Assembly: GCA_965247475.1 (NCBI GenBank)
Contig: OZ252016.1
Coordinates: forward strand, 744,001-808,000
DNA: 64,000 bases
Direction: 5' to 3'
DNA from: G965247475 sp965247475
GTDB lineage: Bacteria > Chloroflexota > UBA11872
Shown: positions 35,990-45,277 of the stretch, piece after piece
Layout: the number at the start of each line of letters is the position of its first letter
Numbering within the stretch: position 1 is the first letter of the stretch
Made by a program: the position numbers and the translations under genes
Notes under the pieces: model-generated
Databases searched by the model: none
What the model was told of the DNA's origin: nothing
Seen by the model: the letters and a program-made list of their open reading frames with translations, nothing else

Positions 35990-37159
35990 ATGGTCGACAC
36001 CAACGCTTTCACCGAACTGCGCGAGGGAATCCCGGCCCTGCGCCACTACCGCTGCCTGAACTCCGGCGGCGTTGCGCCGACCCCGCAAGCCACGCTCGAC
36101 CTGCAGCAAGCCTTCTACGACCGCGAAGCGGTCATGACGACCACGAGTCCCGAGCTGTACGCCGTCTACAACGCCGAACTGCGCGCCCTGCGCAGTGAGA
36201 TCGCCGCGCTGCTCGGCGCGGAGCCGGATGAGATCGCGCTGATCCGTGCCGTCTCGGAGGCCATCTCGTTCGTCGCCGCTGCGCTCCAGTTGCAGCGCGG
36301 CGACCGGGTAATTCTCACCGCTGAGGAGCACCCCAGCGGCTATCTGCCCTGGCTCACGCTACGGGATCGCCTCGGTCTGGAGCTGGTCGCGATCGAAGCC
36401 GACGGCGATGACCACGCTTTCCTGCGCGACATGAACAAGGCCATGACAGCCAACACGCGCGTGATCTGCCTGAGCCACGTCACCACCGAACGCGGGATCG
36501 TGCTGCCGGTCGACGGGGTCTCCGCGCTGGCCCGTGAGCGCGGGGTGGTTACCGTGGTGGACGCCGCACAGTCCTTCGGGGCGCGTCCCACCGACGTGCG
36601 TCAGCTTGACTGCGACGTCATGGCCTTCCCGGCCTTCAAGTGGAGCATGGGGCCGTACGGCATCGGTGCCATGCACGTCCGGCGCGATGCCCAGGAACGC
36701 CTGCACCCGTGGGGCAGCGGTGGCGGCGCGGTGGCCGAGTCTGAATTCCCACCGGGCCGTTTCCGTCTGCACCCAACCGCCCAGCGCTACGAGTTTGGCG
36801 CTCGTCCGTACGCGCTCTACGCCGCCTGGCGCGCCTCGATTCAACTGCTCAACGACCTGGGCCTGGAAGCCATCCAGCAGCGCAGCGCGGCGCTCGCGGC
36901 CGATGCCCGTCGCATCTTCAGCGACGTTCCCGGCGCCCGCATCAACACGCCCGAGCAAGGCGCCGCGCGATCCGGCATCTTCACGGTCGGCCTGGAGGGC
37001 GTCTCCGGGACCCCGCTGGCCGAGCACTGTCTCAAGGCCCACCGCATTCTGTGCCGGGCCGCGGACGGCCATACGGCCGTGCGCTTTTCCTTCCACGCCT
37101 TCAACGACGCCTCGGATGTCCAGGCCGCCGTGAACGCCCTGGAGGACTTTCCCCGCTAG
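35990..37159 (+). CDS. class V PLP-dependent aminotransferase
   Basis: A 389-residue aminotransferase or cysteine-desulfurase-fold enzyme. Motifs: LNSGGVAPTP at the N-terminus, EEHPSGYLPW, CLSHVTTERGIVLPVDG, VVDAAQSFGA (PLP-pyridine Asp) and AFPAFKWSMGPYGIG with the Schiff-base Lys. Similar to isopenicillin N epimerase/CsdA-like group members. Reaction unknown. It stands alone; 231 bp of non-coding DNA follow. Confidence 0.87.
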   Translation: MVDTNAFTELREGIPALRHYRCLNSGGVAPTPQATLDLQQAFYDREAVMTTTSPELYAVYNAELRALRSEIAALLGAEPDEIALIRAVSEAISFVAAALQLQRGDRVILTAEEHPSGYLPWLTLRDRLGLELVAIEADGDDHAFLRDMNKAMTANTRVICLSHVTTERGIVLPVDGVSALARERGVVTVVDAAQSFGARPTDVRQLDCDVMAFPAFKWSMGPYGIGAMHVRRDAQERLHPWGSGGGAVAESEFPPGRFRLHPTAQRYEFGARPYALYAAWRASIQLLNDLGLEAIQQRSAALAADARRIFSDVPGARINTPEQGAARSGIFTVGLEGVSGTPLAEHCLKAHRILCRAADGHTAVRFSFHAFNDASDVQAAVNALEDFPR

Positions 37160-37390
37160 ACCGTCGAAGCGCCTTCAGGCTCCGCGCCATGGCGACGGCA
37201 GCTAGGGGGGCGTCGGCGCCGCGGTTGCCAAACGTTCCCCGCACCGGTTGATCGCCTGATCCACCGACTCTGCCACGACGGCGCAGCTCGCGCTGGCAGA
37301 CCTCGAGCAAGGGGACGCGCCGGGGAAAAGAGTGCCATTGAACCGCAACACACCATGATTTGATGCGTTTCGCTCGCGGCCCCCTGGTAC

Positions 37391-37807
37391 ATGCCACACC
37401 GCACGGAGCGGCTGCCGAGTGAGACGAGCGCGCGCGTGATGCGGGCGTTCGAGGCGTTCAGGACCGATTTTGGGCAACGGCTGGGCCGCGCGCGGCGCCC
37501 GCGCAACACCTTGGCGCGCCGTTACGTGTCACGGCAGCTCAATCTGTCCAGAAGCGCTATCGAGGCGACGCCAGAGGATGTGCTGCGGATCGACACGCTT
37601 CGACGCATCTTCCAAGGCGAACTGACGGTGGCGGCGGAGAACGCGCTGGACGAGATTCGGAGGCTAGGGTTGCAGGGTTCGGTGCTGACAATCCGACTCG
37701 AGGCGCTGCGCGAACGCTACCGTCTCAACCCGCCCCACGACTCCGACGAGCCGCAACGCCCTAAGCCGCAGGTTGCGCGGATCGTGTGCTCTGACGGCCT
37801 GACGTAG
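37391..37807 (+). CDS. hypothetical protein, 138 residues
   Basis: Basic, largely helical protein (RVMRAFEAFRTDFGQRLGRA, LRRIFQGELTVAAENALDEI). It has no domain I recognise and no membrane segment. An ATG start and a clean frame in a region without competing genes make it plausible. Confidence 0.4.
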   Translation: MPHRTERLPSETSARVMRAFEAFRTDFGQRLGRARRPRNTLARRYVSRQLNLSRSAIEATPEDVLRIDTLRRIFQGELTVAAENALDEIRRLGLQGSVLTIRLEALRERYRLNPPHDSDEPQRPKPQVARIVCSDGLT

Positions 37808-38232
37808 GCACGGTGCACTCGGCGGGAACCATCACGGCCGGACCGACGCGGCTTGTGCTCACCATGCAGGGGGTTGCTCCACGATCGGCATGCGTGGCCG
37901 TAGCCTCGGGCGAGGGCAGTCCGCGAACGAACATCTTCATGGGCGCCGACTCAACAAGCGGAGCGTCGCATCCTCAGTGTGGAGATCGAGAGACCGAATC
38001 CCCGTTGTTCCACCTTTTGCGGTCTGCATGTACTGAATCTAGAACCGATACACAGTCGCGATATACTTCTATCGTCAGTCTTGATGAGATTGTCATATTC
38101 CGTCGGAATTGTGTGATGTATCGTCCTCTTCCCAGAGAGGACGTTCAGCCTCGGCGAACGTTCTTGGTATAGTCCGCCTCGGCGTTAACGTGCCTGTAGG
38201 TGCCAGGCACAACCATCGCCGAGGTGTGACTG
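37808..38232. other. non-coding region upstream of the NCS2 permease
   Basis: No convincing gene. From about 38030 to 38180 the sequence is AT-richer (CGATATACTTCTATCG, ATTCCGTCGGAAT near-palindrome at 38097), fitting a promoter region for 38233, but no promoter can be pinned down. Confidence 0.4.
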
Positions 38233-39969
38233 TTGGTTGCGGCAAACGAGAACGTCCGCTACAAACCGAACGAGAACCCTCCCCTTCCACTGGCCCTTGG
38301 CGTCGGTTTCCAGGCCGCCGTGGTCATTGTGGCGCCGGTGGTCTTGACCGTGGTCATTGTGGCGCGGATTGCCGGGCAGCCCGAGAGCTACCTGTCGTGG
38401 GCCGTCTTTGCCGCGCTGCTGGTCAGCGGAGTCACCACCGTTCTCCAGGCTGTCCGGGTCGGGCGGATTGGCTCTGGGCATGTGCTCATCATGGGAACGT
38501 CGGGGGCATTCATCGCGGTGTGCGTTGCGGCTCTGACGAAGGGCGGCCCTGCCATGATGGCGAGCCTCATCGTCGTGTCGTCGCTGTTTCAGTTCTTGCT
38601 GGCGTCGAGGCTCTCGCTGCTGCGCCGGATATTCACGCCGGTCGTCTCCGGCACCGTGATCATGTTGATAGCGGCCACGGTTATGCCGGTCGTATTCGAT
38701 TCGCTGAATGACGTGCCTGACGGCACACCGCCGGCGGCTGCCCCGGCGGCCGCTGCAACTACTCTGGCTACGGTCGCGGCCCTTGTGTTGCGTGGCCCGC
38801 CGGCATGGAGGCCGTGGTCGCCGGTCATCGGCATTGCGGCGGGTTGTCTCGTGGCCGCGCCCTTTGGGCTGTACAGCGCGCAGCAGGTGCTGGACGCCTC
38901 ATGGGTCGACATTCCCTTTGGCTCGTGGCCGGGATTCGATCTGACTCCGGGTGTGGCGTTCTGGGCGCTGCTGCCGGCGTTCGTGGTGGTAACCATCGTG
39001 GGCGCCATAGAGACCATCGGCGACGGAGTAGCCATTCAGAGGGTTTCCCAACGCACGCCGCGGGCCACCGATTTCCGGGTGGTGCCGGGCGCCCTCAACG
39101 CTGACCGCGTGGGCAATCTGCTCTCGGGCCTTGCGGGAACGCTCCCCAATACAACCTACTCGACCAGTGTGTCCCTTGCCGAGGTCACCGGAATCGCCGC
39201 GCGGCGAGTGGGCGTCGTCATCGGTGTCGTCGTGGTGGTGCTGGCCTTCTTGCCGAAAGTTGCCGCGTTGCTAATCGCCATACCTGGCCCCGTGGCCGCC
39301 GCCTATCTCACCGTTCTTCTGGGCCTGCTCTTCGTGCAGGGTATGAAGAGCGTCATCCAGGACGGCGTAGACCACCGGAAGGCAGCCGTTGCGGGGCTGT
39401 CGTTTTGGATCGGTGTCGGTTTCCAGAACCAATGGATCTTCACGGACCAGTTGGGGGACGGATTCTTGGGCGTGCTGCTCGGCAACGGCATGATGTCAGG
39501 CGCCCTCGCCGCGGTCATCATGATGGTGTTCATGGAGCTGACCGCCCCCCGGCGCAGACGTCTGGCGGTTGCGTTGGGTACGGACACGCTGCCGAAGTTG
39601 AAGGAGTTCCTCCGCGCGTTCGCTTCGAGGGCCCGATGGAACGCCGCTTCCGCGGAGCGTCTCGTCTTGGTGGGAGAGGAAACGCTGGCGAGCCTGTTAT
39701 CGGAACAGGACGATGGGGTGGATAGGGGCAGAGCACGGCGCCTGGTGGTCACCGCCCGCGCTGACGGCGGCGGGGCGGAGTTGGAGTTCGTGTCGGGATT
39801 CGAGGAGGAGAATCTGGAGGACTAGCTGTCGTATCTGGGAGAAACACCGGATATACGGGACGGTGGTGAGATATCGTTCCGCTTGCTGAGGCACTACGCG
39901 TCGTCGGTGCGCCACCAGAAGTATCACGGCGAAGACATCGTTACGGTGAGGGTCGAGCGCGCGCGTTAG
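38233..39969 (+). pseudogene. NCS2-type purine/pyrimidine permease with RsbW-like tail, amber-interrupted near the C-terminus
   Basis: Membrane domain (about 20-430) of the uracil/xanthine permease fold with some 12-14 hydrophobic segments. Conserved elements include GAIETIGDGVAIQRVS and LSGLAGTLPNTTYSTS. After it comes a soluble region of about 130 residues: RWNAASAERLVLVGEETLA resembles the N-box helix of RsbW/GHKL ATPases, then RRLVVTARADGGGAELEFVS, then RLLRHYASSVRHQKYHG. TAG at 39823-39825 splits the tail; the same frame continues to the stop at 39967-39969 with clear similarity to the second copy, which has Gln (EDQVRQL) at that point. TTG 38233 is the only reasonable start. The truncated 530-residue protein may still transport. 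Confidence 0.72.
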
Positions 39970-40079
39970 CGACCCCCGTGTCCAGCCGCCCTGGCGTTCG
40001 GATAGACGCCGCCCCTCGCACGTGGCCTAAGGCGCAATGCAGTGGCCCCCTGGCGAGCTGGAGGAGACGGCGAACCCGG

Positions 40080-40180
40080 CCCGGAGGCATGGGCGGTCCT
40101 CTTCCGGGGTAGACGGGACACATCCGCTGCCAGGGACCCGCTTGGACCCGGCACCCCATGTGTCACCCATGCGCCCGGTC
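40080..40180. repeat. diverged dispersed repeat, copy 1
   Basis: Shares TCTTCCGG.GTAGACG.GACACATCCGC and TGT.ACCCATG blocks with 49205-49320. The 271-bp gap 39970-40240 contains this and no gene. Possibly the end of a lost insertion element. Confidence 0.45.
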
Positions 40181-40240
40181 TAGGTCGTACCTATTCTCCC
40201 CGGTCTACACCACCCCTAAGCGCCGCCGGCGGGCGCGCGG

Positions 40241-41632
40241 CTAGTCTTCGTCGTCGAACTCCTCGGGCATGAGCACGAATTCGGGGTAGGCCTCGATTCT
40301 CAACTCTCCACTGTTCTGGCCCAGACGCTCGACCGAGCGCGACACTCGTATGCCCACCGTGATATCCAGCAAACGCCACAGCAACAGCGAGACCCCAAAC
40401 GCGAACGCTCCGATTGCCACGACGCCGAGCAGCTGGATGTGGAACTGGCCGCCGGCGGCGATGCAGACCGCCAGGGTTCCCCAGATGCCCGCGAAGAGGT
40501 GGGCGGGAATGGCGCCGACCACGTCGTCCAGCTTTACCTTCTCCAGGAGCTTGAGCCCCGCGGTGCATATGACGCCGCCGACGGCGCCGATGATGAGCGC
40601 CCAGTAGTGATCCGTGATGCCAGGGCCGGCGGTGATCGAGACCAGCCCAACGATCGCGCCGTTCAGGCCGGCGAACAGGTCCGTGCGCCCGAGGATGGGT
40701 CGCGAGACAGCGATGGCGGCCACCACGCCGGCCGCTGCCGCCAGATTGGTGTTGACCAGCACGTGGCTCATTGCCACGGCGTCGGCCGCGCTCCCCAGCG
40801 CCAGTTGCGATCCGCCGTTGAAGCCGAACCAACCAAACCAGAGGATGAAGACGCCTAGCGTCACCACCAGGACGTTGGAAGGAGGCGTGGGCCGGACGCT
40901 GCCGTCGCGCCGGTACTTGCCGAGCCTAGGCCCCACGAGCAGCACGCCCGCGAGCGCCGCCCATCCGCCGGTGCCGTGCACGATGGTCGAACCCGCGAAG
41001 TCCTGGAACCCCAGCTCGCTGAGCCACCCGCCGCCCCAGGTCCAGGCGCCGACGATCGGGTAGATGATCGCGGTCAGAACCAGCGTGAAGAGGAAGAACG
41101 ACCACAGCCGTACCCGTTCGGCGATGGCGCCCGACACGATCGAGGCGGCGGTCGCCACGAAGACCATCTGGAAGAACCAGTCCGACATGGTGGCGTATCC
41201 GCCATCGACCACTGCGGCCGCCGCGTCAGCCTGTCCGCCCACCAGGGCAATCTCATCGGCCGACGCTCCGTAGAGGAGCTTGAATGAGCCGATCACGCTT
41301 CCAACGTCGACGTACATCAGGTTGTAGCCGAGCAGGAAATAGGCGATCCCGGCAATCGAGTAGATGCCGATGTTCTTCAGGCAGATCATGGAGGCGTTCT
41401 TGGTGCGCACCGAGCCGGACTCGAGCATCGTGAACCCGGCGCACATCCACATCACCAAGGCGCCCCAGATGAGGAACGAGAAGGTGTTGAAGATGAACTG
41501 CGTTTCCTCGTTGACACCTGCCGCGTGCGCGACGGCCGGTCGGGCCAGCATGAGGCCGAGCGATGCGATTCCCGTCGATGCCAGGACGGCGGCGGGCCGG
41601 CGGTGCGAAAGGATGCTCGTGAGTGTCCTCAA
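40241..41632 (-). CDS. amt: ammonium transporter (Amt/MEP/Rh family)
   Basis: A 463-residue ammonium channel. The start is TTG at 41632, with AGGAGG eight to nine bases upstream; the open frame continues further up but lacks such a site. An N-terminal signal segment (cleavage near AVAHAAG) precedes 11 membrane helices. Pore His residues lie in STIVHGTGG and AIPAHLFAGIWG; TMSDWFFQMVF and LNGAIVGLVSITAG are family blocks. The C-terminal tail ends in MPEEFDDED. No glnK is next to it. Could recover ammonium from methylamine breakdown or take up methylammonium (inference). Confidence 0.93.
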   Translation of the reverse strand: MRTLTSILSHRRPAAVLASTGIASLGLMLARPAVAHAAGVNEETQFIFNTFSFLIWGALVMWMCAGFTMLESGSVRTKNASMICLKNIGIYSIAGIAYFLLGYNLMYVDVGSVIGSFKLLYGASADEIALVGGQADAAAAVVDGGYATMSDWFFQMVFVATAASIVSGAIAERVRLWSFFLFTLVLTAIIYPIVGAWTWGGGWLSELGFQDFAGSTIVHGTGGWAALAGVLLVGPRLGKYRRDGSVRPTPPSNVLVVTLGVFILWFGWFGFNGGSQLALGSAADAVAMSHVLVNTNLAAAAGVVAAIAVSRPILGRTDLFAGLNGAIVGLVSITAGPGITDHYWALIIGAVGGVICTAGLKLLEKVKLDDVVGAIPAHLFAGIWGTLAVCIAAGGQFHIQLLGVVAIGAFAFGVSLLLWRLLDITVGIRVSRSVERLGQNSGELRIEAYPEFVLMPEEFDDED

Positions 41633-41761
41633 GTCCGGTCCTCCTATCCGGGCCAGGTGACCGCCTCGCCGTGCGTAAGCATACGGCTCAGTCCGGCTAG
41701 CGCCCATGGGTCTTCGCCGCCCCCGCCCTAGGCTGGAGTCCACCGCCAGGCTGCCTCTCTG

Positions 41762-42772
41762 TCACCCCGGCGCACGCCGGGGGGTGAATTCACATTTCAA
41801 GTACAACACCTGATCCCAGAAGACCTCGGCGGGGGCCCGGTAGGCGAGGCACTTGCGCGGGGTGTTGTTGTCCGCCTGCACGAGTTGAGTAAAGCGGTGG
41901 TCGGGCAGGCGGACGAGGTCGGTCTTGCGGGGCAGGGAGCGGCGCAGGCGGCCAATGGCGTTCTCGATACCGCCTTTCTGCCAGGGGGCATGGGGGTCAC
42001 AGAAGAAGGTGGCGAGGCCGAGGGCATGGAGGTGGTGATGGCGGGCGAACTCGGTGCCGTTGTCGAAGGTGAGGGTCTGGCGCCAGGGGGGCGGGAGCGG
42101 GGCCAGGAGCTGGGCCAGGACGCGGGCGATGGGGGCGGCGGCTTTGCCAGGCGGGCGGGCGGCGAGGAGGAGGCGAGAGTAGCGCTCGTGGAGGGTGAGG
42201 ACGGCCTGGCCGGCGGTGCGGAAGAGCATGAGGTCGGCCTCCCAGTGGCCGGGGGTCTGGCGATCCGCGGCGGCGCTGGGCCGGTCGGCGAGGGGGCGGC
42301 GGTGAGCGAGAAAGGAGGCGGGGCTGCGGCCGGTGCGGCCGCGCCAGCCGCGGGTGGACGTGGCCTGGGGGAGGGAGTGGCGCCAGGCGAAGTCGTTGGT
42401 GCGGGTGAGGTGCGCATAGATGAAGCGGTAGATGGACTCGTGGGAGATGACGCGCTGGCGGGCCTCGCGGGCCAGGCGGCCGGCGACCTGCTCGGGGGAC
42501 CAGCCTTGCGTGAGGCCGGCGAGGACGCGGTGGCGCAAGGCGGGGTCCCGGTCGAGGCGGGCGCCGCGCCAGCGGCGGGCGCGGGCCTGCTGGTCGGCAT
42601 ACCGCGGCTGGTAGCCCTGAGTGCGGGACCGGTTGCGGGTCAGCTCGCGGGCAATGGTCGACGGCTGGCGATCCAGAGTTGCAGCGATTTGCCGGATCGA
42701 GCGGTCCGCGGCGTGTAGGTGGGCAATCGCCCAGCGCTCGTCAATGGTGAGCTGGGTGTATCGGCGCCCCAT
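41762..42772 (-). CDS. IS30-family transposase
   Basis: A 336-residue transposase. The N-terminal HTH is YTQLTIDERWAIAHLHAADR followed by SIRQIAATLDRQPSTIARE. The DDE catalytic core is visible as HWEADLM, LTFDNGTEF and WQKGGIENAIGRLRR. The last eight or so codons lie outside the left inverted repeat: the frame reads through the element end into a genomic palindrome (TPRRAPG) and stops there. Otherwise intact. Confidence 0.92.
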   Translation of the reverse strand: MGRRYTQLTIDERWAIAHLHAADRSIRQIAATLDRQPSTIARELTRNRSRTQGYQPRYADQQARARRWRGARLDRDPALRHRVLAGLTQGWSPEQVAGRLAREARQRVISHESIYRFIYAHLTRTNDFAWRHSLPQATSTRGWRGRTGRSPASFLAHRRPLADRPSAAADRQTPGHWEADLMLFRTAGQAVLTLHERYSRLLLAARPPGKAAAPIARVLAQLLAPLPPPWRQTLTFDNGTEFARHHHLHALGLATFFCDPHAPWQKGGIENAIGRLRRSLPRKTDLVRLPDHRFTQLVQADNNTPRKCLAYRAPAEVFWDQVLYLKCEFTPRRAPG

Positions 42773-42814
42773 CGCAGGACCTTCGTGAGGTGTTGCACTT
42801 CGTTTGTGAATTTA
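41785..42814. mobile_element. IS30-family insertion sequence
   Basis: About 1.03 kb bounded by imperfect 26-bp inverted repeats at 41785-41810 and 42789-42814 (outer TGAATT and GGTGTTG inner ends shared; 20 of 26 positions match by eye). GGG flanks both ends, compatible with a 3-bp target duplication. It sits inside or beside a CCCCGGCGCACGCCGGGG-type palindrome, a target kind often used by IS30 elements. Confidence 0.8.
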
Positions 42815-42862
42815 GGGGGGGCCAGTCCCACCAGGCACAGAGCCGTAGCCAGGGTCCCGCCT

Positions 42863-42888
42863 GGATTCCGGCGTGCGCCGGAATGACG
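42863..42888. repeat. dispersed palindrome (GGATTCCGGCG...CCGGAATGACG)
   Basis: 26 bp identical to 61891-61916 inside the methyltransferase gene; a related unit is at 60771-60797. No gene is seen in 42815-43033. Confidence 0.75.
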
Positions 42889-43033
42889 AGCACGGCGCTT
42901 AGGAGTTACGCAAACGTCTCTGACGCGGCAAGTAGCGTCCCTCGATCAGGCGGAGCGCGCGGGTCGGGGCAAGCATGAGCTGCGCAACGAAACTCGCCCG
43001 GTTGGCGCGCACTCGGTTCTGCGGGGAGCGACC

Positions 43034-45277
43034 CTATTCTGGTCCCGCCGGGGAAACCAGCGTTTCCGCTCTCTCCGCGTCCGGCTCGTCCCCGTTCTCG
43101 CCCTCCGGCGTCCTCACGGGCGGCTTCAAGGGCAGTTCTACGATCATCTCGGTGAACTCGCCGGGTTCGGTCTCCACCCGGATGGTGCCGCCGTGCTCGC
43201 GCGCGATGTCGTTCGACAGCGCGAGGCCGAGCCCCGTGCCCTGGCCGGTGGGCTTAGTGGTGAAGAACGGGTTGAATATCTTCTCCACCACTTCGGGTGG
43301 CATCCCGCTCCCGTTGTCCCTGATGCGCACTTCCACCATGTGCTCCGTGCGCTTGCTCGCGAGTGAGAGCGTCGGCATGTAGGGCTCCCCGTCTCCGCCT
43401 GCTTCCTCGATGGCGCGCCGCTTCTCGTCGGTCGCGTAACAAGCGTTCCCCGCCATGTTCAGGAAGACGCGGCCCATGTCCTGCGGAATGACCTCCAGTT
43501 CGCCCGTGTCGGGATCAAGGCTCCGCTTTATATCGAGTTGGAAATTCGGGTCGGTCGCCCGCGCGCTGTGGTAGGCGAGCCGGGCGTACTCGTCGAGCAG
43601 GGAATTGATGTCGGTGGACTGCCACTCGGCGGAGCCCCGGCCCATCATGAGCATGTCGTGGACGATACGGTTGGCGCGGTCGCCGTGCGATCGGATGCGC
43701 TCCAGGTTGCCGGAGAGGTCTTCGGAGATCTCCTGGATGAGTTCCTGCTGGTCCTTGCTCAGCTCGTCTCCGCCCTCTTCGAGGACTTCGCGCAATTCCA
43801 CGATCAGCTCCTCCGAGACCTCGGAGAAGTTCTTCACGAAGTTGAGGGGGTTCCTGATCTCGTGGGCCACCCCGGCCGTGAGCTCTCCCAGCGCCGCCAG
43901 CTTCTCGCGCATGACGATCTGGTCCTGCGCCCGGTTCAGGTCCTCCAGCGTGCTCTCCAGTCGATCGTTGGTGCTCTCCAATTGGACGTTCTTGTCCTGC
44001 AACTCATCCGCCAGTTTCTCCACCAGGTTCAGGCGCTGCACCTCCAGGGCGTGCCGGCGGAACACCTCGAGTGCCGAGGCCATGTCGGCCACCTCGTCGC
44101 GCCCGCCGATCTCGACCCTGGCCTCCAGGTCGCCGCCGGCCATGCGACGCATCCAGTCGGACAGCATCTGGAGACGGCGCAGCAGCACCCGGCCGACAAA
44201 GAGCCAGGCGATGAGCAGGGCGCCGGCGATGCTCAGGCTGCTGATCGTCAGCAGCAGGGTGCGTCCCGTCGCGATTGCCTGCGTTGAGCCGCGCGTGGCC
44301 TCCTGGGCGTTGGCGTTGGCCGCGGTCACCAGGCCGTCCACCTCGGCGACTAGGTCGACGGCTATATCGCGATTGCTCGCGAGCAGGTCACCTTGACGCT
44401 CGACCAGTCGGAGCTCGCTGACCAGCAGATCGAAACCGCCCTGGTCGCCGATCCCCAGCTCGACCAGCCGGGCGAAGAGCGGGGCGACTTCGGTTCGCAG
44501 CGGGGACGCTTCGAGGGCCGCCACGCTCCGCTCGATCCGGCCGGCCGAGGACTCGAAACGCTCCCGCAGCGGCTCGAGCAGCGGGGCCTCCGAGACGCTG
44601 AAGGCGCTCTCCAGGAGGTGCGCGGCGATGCTGGCGTCCCCATGGAGGTCCGCCAGGTGGCGGTAGCGGCCGAGCTCGCTCTCCGAGAAGTGCTCGCCGC
44701 GGCTGGCCGGGGCCTCGCCGAGGTCGCGGTAGCCGGTCATCGTGTAGAAGAGCTGGTCGTCGACGACCGGGACCATAATGTCGTCCAGGCGGGCGCGCAG
44801 TTCCACCAGCTCTGTGCGCAGAGCCCCGCTGCGCTCGGTCAGGTCGAAGATCTCGGACCGGTCGTCCTCGAGGGCCTCGATATTGAGGAGCAGAGTGTCG
44901 GTATTGGCTTGAATGCGATCGAAGCTCTCGTCTCCGCCGCCTTCCTCGCCGAGAACGGCCAGCTGTTCCTGAAGTTTCGTATGTGCTTCGGCGATGCCCG
45001 AGGCGATGAGGGCGAGTTCCTCGGGTGTAGCGGCGGTCGTGAGGCGTGGAGCGGCGACCACCAGGGTGTTGCTGTGCTGCGCGACCCCGAAGGCGGCCAC
45101 CAGCTCGGGGACGCTGCTCTCGTTCACGCGGTCCTGGACGTCGCCCACGCGGTTGAACGAGAACCAGCCCACCAGGCTGGCGGCCACGGTGAGCACGACG
45201 GCGCCCCCGATTGCCAGGTAGAGCTGAGTGGAGATGCGGTAGCGACTCTCCAGCAAGCGCGTCAAGCGGGCTTTCAC
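43034..45277 (-). CDS. membrane sensor histidine kinase (TorS-like architecture)
   Basis: A 747-residue kinase. A first membrane helix lies at about 19-41, then a long helical extracytoplasmic domain (about 45-340) and a second helix (TLLLTISSLSIAGALLIAWL, about 338-357). A HAMP domain (RRMAGGDLEARVEIGGRDEV), a coiled coil, HisKA with ELTAGVAHEIRNPLNF, and a HATPase domain (N-box NMAGNACYAT, G1 RDNGSGMPPEV, G2 GQGTGLGLAL) follow. No receiver or Hpt domain is fused. The GTG start overlaps the stop of the binding-protein gene. The paired periplasmic protein suggests the sensor reads its ligand-bound state, as TorS does with TorT (inference). Confidence 0.88.
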   Translation of the reverse strand: MKARLTRLLESRYRISTQLYLAIGGAVVLTVAASLVGWFSFNRVGDVQDRVNESSVPELVAAFGVAQHSNTLVVAAPRLTTAATPEELALIASGIAEAHTKLQEQLAVLGEEGGGDESFDRIQANTDTLLLNIEALEDDRSEIFDLTERSGALRTELVELRARLDDIMVPVVDDQLFYTMTGYRDLGEAPASRGEHFSESELGRYRHLADLHGDASIAAHLLESAFSVSEAPLLEPLRERFESSAGRIERSVAALEASPLRTEVAPLFARLVELGIGDQGGFDLLVSELRLVERQGDLLASNRDIAVDLVAEVDGLVTAANANAQEATRGSTQAIATGRTLLLTISSLSIAGALLIAWLFVGRVLLRRLQMLSDWMRRMAGGDLEARVEIGGRDEVADMASALEVFRRHALEVQRLNLVEKLADELQDKNVQLESTNDRLESTLEDLNRAQDQIVMREKLAALGELTAGVAHEIRNPLNFVKNFSEVSEELIVELREVLEEGGDELSKDQQELIQEISEDLSGNLERIRSHGDRANRIVHDMLMMGRGSAEWQSTDINSLLDEYARLAYHSARATDPNFQLDIKRSLDPDTGELEVIPQDMGRVFLNMAGNACYATDEKRRAIEEAGGDGEPYMPTLSLASKRTEHMVEVRIRDNGSGMPPEVVEKIFNPFFTTKPTGQGTGLGLALSNDIAREHGGTIRVETEPGEFTEMIVELPLKPPVRTPEGENGDEPDAERAETLVSPAGPE

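Noticed and set aside
37813..38172. 119-codon plus-strand open frame.
   Set aside because: No family resemblance, poor start context, and overlaps the AT-richer region that looks like a promoter.
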